NCBI GenBank assembly: GCA_024684375.1
Contig: JAIKWZ010000008.1
Location: 62,001 to 126,000, forward strand
DNA length: 64,000 nucleotides
Source: Clostridiales bacterium
GTDB taxonomy: Bacteria; Bacillota; Clostridia; Christensenellales; Aristaeellaceae
Direction of reading: 5' to 3'
Below are positions 60,897 to 64,000 of this stretch, in pieces (position 1 is the stretch's first letter; every line of letters begins with the position of its first letter). The position numbers and the translations under genes are program-made. The notes beneath the pieces were generated by a model that was given only the letters and a program-made list of their open reading frames with translations, was not told where the DNA came from and made no database searches.

Positions 60897-62918
60897 TCAA
60901 TACCTGCCGATCTTCTCCACGGGGATCGGCTCAAAACCTTCGGGCAGCGCTTTGAGCTCCCCTTCGCTCGCGTAAAGATAGTTGTTTTCCACGGTGCTGT
61001 AGCGCCGGCTGCCCTCATATATGAGCAGCTGGTTTTCCCGTGACCCGATCACTATGTTGTTCGTCACGAGGCAGCCGACGGGGTTTGGCGCGAAATCAGG
61101 ATCGTCCACCCTCATAAGGTCACCGTGCAGTCTTGAAAGCCCCGGGAAACGGCTGATCCAAGGCTCCTCGTTTAACGGCATGGCCTTAAGCCTCTCCCAT
61201 ATTTGGCTGCCGGGGTCCAGAAGGCGCTTTGCCCAGCCGTTGCCCACCACCGCATCCCTTGCCCGGTCGTCGAACTTTATACCGTTTAGGCAGCAGGCGA
61301 AAATGTTGTTTGTTACCGTGTTGTCGCGGCCGCCGCCCATCAGCAGCCCGTTTTTGCCGACGTTCACCACTATGTTGCCCCGGCATTCCTGCCCCGAGAG
61401 CATGTCGTCGAAGTAAATGCCGTCGGGAGTAAATCCTCCCTCGCCTATGTCGTGCACGAAGTTGTAATTCACCCGGCAGCCCACGTTCGTCCAGTCCCGT
61501 CCGGAATAGATCGCGCCAGCGTCAGAGGCGTGCCTCACAGCGTGGTGAATATGGTTGTACTCAACAAAAATGTATTTGCCCGAATAAAGCACCGCCGCGT
61601 GAGGAGAAAAACATATCTCGTTGTGGGTCACGCTTATGCCGCATCCCACCGCGTTCACCCCGGGGTTGTAGTGCATACTGACCTCGCCGAAGTGGTGGAT
61701 AAAGCAGTTGTCCACGCAGGAAGAGGCCTGTTCAAGGCGTTTGGGCGCGCCCCCTTTCATGAGGACGCCGCCTCTGCCCAGGCGGTACAGCTCGCAGCCC
61801 GTCACCGCGTTGTTTTCTCCGCTGATATCTATGGCTTTCCCGCCGAAGCAGCAGACGGTCAGGTCATTTAACCGTATCCCTTCGCCTTTGGCTACAATGG
61901 CGTCGCCCCTGCCGTGAAGGAGCGTAAAGCCCTCTATAGTCAGGTCACGCGCGCTGTCGATCTCTATATGCGGCCGTTCGGACAGGCACAGGTGCAGCGT
62001 TTCCCCTTCACTGCCCTCGGGCGGGATATAGTACAGCTTAAGTTCGCTGCGGTCGATATAGTACTGCCCCGGCTGCTTGAGCTCGTCCCGCACGTTCAGA
62101 AACCTGTACAGCCCGCCCGGATAGGCGGCGAACCTGCTCACGCAGCGCGGAAATATGGATGCGGTATCCGTGTTGACCGTTACCGGGGTTGATGAATCCG
62201 CCCAGTCGTATGCCAGGCAGCCGTATATCCACAGCCCGTTTTTGTGCTTCCAGCCTCTGACCCTTTGGTTGGTCTCATCGTCCATCACGTACTCCCCCGC
62301 CCGGGGATTGCGCTTGTTCACGTTTTCGGGATGCCAGGTGTGGACGGGATACTCACTGGGTTCACCCTGATCCCGAACAGCTTTAAGCTTCAAAAAGCCG
62401 CTTGCGGGATATGAGGCCAGTTCCAGCCGCGTTCTGCCCATGAAAAGCTGAACATTCTCGCCCGGTAACGGCGCAGGGTCGTACATTTTCTCGGTGCCTT
62501 GAGCGCCGATGTACCTGAGTTCCCCTATATCCTCCTCGCTCACACCCCTGGACTTCAGGTCGCACACTCGCACGCCGCCGGGGCAGAAGGCGAATTCACT
62601 GTCCTCCAGTTCCAAAGACGAGTCCAGCACCGCATCGCCGTCCCCCGCGGGACGGTACGAGCAAAAACTGTCACGGGCGTCGAAGCGCAGCGTCTCACGG
62701 TACACGCCCGCCTTCGCGCACACGGTCGCTCTCCCCCGGACGGAAGCCAGTTCCCTGGCCGCCCGCTGCGCCCGCGCAAGCGTCTTAAAAGGGCGCTCAT
62801 AAGTACCGCTTGCCTCGTCGCTTCCCAGCGGGGACACGAATATGTCGCCTTCAGGCGCGTATGCCGGTCTGCCGGAAAACCCGGAAAGCGAAGCGGCTAA
62901 ATCCTTAACTAATCTCAT
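60897..62918 (-). CDS. Right-handed parallel beta-helix protein, putative carbohydrate-active enzyme
   Basis: A 673-residue protein with DIFVSPLGSDEASGTYERPFKTLARAQRAA at the start (the DUF1565/pectate-lyase-like entry), then repeated beta-helix coils between about residues 300 and 640 (ENNAVTGCELYRLGRGGVL, VEYNHIHHAVRHASDAGAIY, RDNTVTNNIFACCLNGIKF). This group includes polysaccharide lyases, epimerases and GH enzymes; catalytic residues are not certain. No signal peptide is visible, which is odd for a polysaccharide-acting helix. It starts 10 bases after the MATE stop without a clear ribosome site and probably relies on reinitiation. Confidence 0.75.
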   Translation of the reverse strand: MRLVKDLAASLSGFSGRPAYAPEGDIFVSPLGSDEASGTYERPFKTLARAQRAARELASVRGRATVCAKAGVYRETLRFDARDSFCSYRPAGDGDAVLDSSLELEDSEFAFCPGGVRVCDLKSRGVSEEDIGELRYIGAQGTEKMYDPAPLPGENVQLFMGRTRLELASYPASGFLKLKAVRDQGEPSEYPVHTWHPENVNKRNPRAGEYVMDDETNQRVRGWKHKNGLWIYGCLAYDWADSSTPVTVNTDTASIFPRCVSRFAAYPGGLYRFLNVRDELKQPGQYYIDRSELKLYYIPPEGSEGETLHLCLSERPHIEIDSARDLTIEGFTLLHGRGDAIVAKGEGIRLNDLTVCCFGGKAIDISGENNAVTGCELYRLGRGGVLMKGGAPKRLEQASSCVDNCFIHHFGEVSMHYNPGVNAVGCGISVTHNEICFSPHAAVLYSGKYIFVEYNHIHHAVRHASDAGAIYSGRDWTNVGCRVNYNFVHDIGEGGFTPDGIYFDDMLSGQECRGNIVVNVGKNGLLMGGGRDNTVTNNIFACCLNGIKFDDRARDAVVGNGWAKRLLDPGSQIWERLKAMPLNEEPWISRFPGLSRLHGDLMRVDDPDFAPNPVGCLVTNNIVIGSRENQLLIYEGSRRYSTVENNYLYASEGELKALPEGFEPIPVEKIGRY

Positions 62919-62928
62919 AATGCCATGA

Positions 62929-64000
62929 TCATGCCATGCTCACCTTCACCCAATGAGCGCCCTTGAACCGGAAATGGAAAACGAATGCGCGGAAGATCCA
63001 CTCCAAAAGCTGCCCCAGCCACACGCCGGATATACCCATACCCAGCACGATAGTCAGCAGGTAACCCACGGCCATACGCCCCAGAGCCAGGGCGATAAGG
63101 CTCACTGCCGTAGCGAATACGCTGTCGCCCGCCGCCCGGGTGACAGAGGTCAGCAAAAACGCGTCGCACCAGATAAAGGGCATGGGCAGCGACCCTATCG
63201 CCACCGCCGTCCAAATGTATGGAATGGATTCGGTCATGGGGTGGAACAGCCTGAGCACCAGCGGCAACAGCGGGCCGATCACCACGATGGCTCCCGCCAT
63301 AACGAAACGCCCCACCCACAGCAGGTTTTTCGCATAAAAGCGGGTGAGCTTCAGGTCCTTCGCGCCTATGGTCTGCCCGCATACCGTGGCCGCCAGACCC
63401 GTCATGGCGTAGGAGAAAGAGTAGAACAGCATGAAAATGGAATTGGCTATGCCGTGTCCGTCCGTCTGGAATGTCGGCAGTGTGGCGATGAATGTCTGCA
63501 CGAGCAGCATACCGCCCTGGAACAGCACCTGCTCCACGCTGAGTGGTATACCCAGGCGCAGTATGTCGGCAAATATGCGGTGATCAAAACTCAGGAAGTC
63601 TTTCAGCTTTATGCGTGGGTTCATTTTAGGCCTCAACAGCCAGACTATCGCGAAGGCCATGCCCACTATACGTGCCACCAGGAAACTGAGCCCCGCGCCC
63701 TGCACGCCCATGTGCCACATGGTAATGAACACGAAGGAACACACCAGATGCACGGTGTTGATGATGACCGTGAGTATCAGGCTGCTCTTTGTGTCGCCCA
63801 GGGAGCGAAAAGCGGTGAATATGGCGCTGAACAGGCTGTAAGGAAGCAGACTGAGCCCCATGTAGCCCAGGTATTCCCCGGATTTGACTGCTATAGCGTC
63901 CTCCACGGAGGGATAAAAGAATTTGACTATATCCACACCGAAAAAGCTGATCGGCAGTCCAAGCGCGCCGCCCGCGAGCGTGCAGATAACGCATGCCTGA
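62929..64000 (-). CDS. MATE-family multidrug/polysaccharide-type exporter, 5' end outside the window
   Basis: The frame is open to the right edge (357 codons visible), and its first visible residues, ending GALGLPISFFGVDIVKFFYP, correspond to the second or third helix of MATE proteins, so the true start lies beyond 64000. It has repeated membrane helices and MATE patterns such as FRSLGDTKSSLILTVIINTVHL, IFMLFYSFSYAMTGLAATVCGQTIGA and RAAGDSVFATAVS. It should export cationic drugs or metabolites using Na+ or H+. Couples to the beta-helix gene downstream. Confidence 0.9.
   Translation of the reverse strand, partial: QACVICTLAGGALGLPISFFGVDIVKFFYPSVEDAIAVKSGEYLGYMGLSLLPYSLFSAIFTAFRSLGDTKSSLILTVIINTVHLVCSFVFITMWHMGVQGAGLSFLVARIVGMAFAIVWLLRPKMNPRIKLKDFLSFDHRIFADILRLGIPLSVEQVLFQGGMLLVQTFIATLPTFQTDGHGIANSIFMLFYSFSYAMTGLAATVCGQTIGAKDLKLTRFYAKNLLWVGRFVMAGAIVVIGPLLPLVLRLFHPMTESIPYIWTAVAIGSLPMPFIWCDAFLLTSVTRAAGDSVFATAVSLIALALGRMAVGYLLTIVLGMGISGVWLGQLLEWIFRAFVFHFRFKGAHWVKVSMA

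Noticed and set aside
62929-63936. Treating the MATE gene as complete with a GTG start at 63936
   Set aside because: The frame stays open to the window edge and the residues upstream of that GTG continue the MATE sequence, so the real start lies outside.

Overview
The window (about 57-60% G+C by eye) looks like a chromosomal segment of a carbohydrate-degrading Gram-positive anaerobe of the Bacillota, class Clostridia. Supporting signs are RNase Y, an AddA-type helicase-nuclease, a short DivIC/FtsB-like protein, the clostridial FeoA-FeoA-FeoB-Cys-rich gene set, several TTG/GTG starts behind strong GGAGG ribosome binding sites, and LplB/YtcP-type sugar ABC permeases. Genus cannot be assigned from the sequence alone. 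I saw no rRNA, tRNA, insertion sequence, phage gene or CRISPR array.

Layout. 1-6880 (minus): addA, a zinc-ribbon acyltransferase, an RluA-type pseudouridine synthase and a ZnuA/ZnuC-type metal transporter cut by the left edge. 6993-7289 (plus): a DivIC/FtsB-like septation protein. 7298-16567 (minus): an NfnB/GltA-type flavoprotein, an orphan CARF-nuclease of the Card1 family, an MFS transporter, miaA, dnaE and a GT2 glycosyltransferase, closely packed. 16803-18146 (plus): gdhA, divergent from the flavoprotein gene, with a strong terminator.

18269-41732 is a glycan-utilisation region. A minus-strand run of eleven genes (30342 down to 18269) has two ABC permeases, a solute-binding protein, an SGNH esterase, GH29, GH127, a racemase-like protein, a two-subunit transketolase, a transaldolase-family protein and a small cupin; the last eight overlap or nearly touch. 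Divergent from it are GH42 and a UroD-like methyltransferase. Then come a GH106-like giant protein and GH2 (minus), a divergent beta-propeller-like protein of unknown function (plus), and an amidohydrolase with a sodium/solute symporter (minus, 40893-43306). The glycosidases have no visible signal peptide, so oligosaccharides carrying L-fucose, L-arabinofuranose, galactose and probably L-rhamnose are likely imported and dismantled in the cytoplasm. The transketolase/transaldolase module suggests a specialised path for one released sugar.

43510-46546 is a ferrous-iron uptake operon whose promoter spacer is filled by one copy of a 16-bp palindrome, with two further copies downstream. 46769-51841 holds an aminotransferase (minus) and rny, rpsT and a secreted PIG-L deacetylase (plus). 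51932-52681 is nadK. 52794-57963 (minus) is a Nudix / barrel-less GH2-like / Gfo-Idh / GNAT / rhaA operon. 58119-58988 (plus) is a CAT/E2-fold protein lacking the usual catalytic histidine motif. 59121-64000 (minus) holds a Na/Pi transporter-PhoU protein, a leaderless parallel beta-helix protein and a MATE exporter cut by the right edge.

The observations most worth following are the orphan Card1-like nuclease coupled to an MFS gene inside a housekeeping cluster, the split-transketolase/transaldolase/racemase/cupin cassette in the glycan operon, the triplicated feo operator, and the back-to-back overlapping promoters at 38997-39048.
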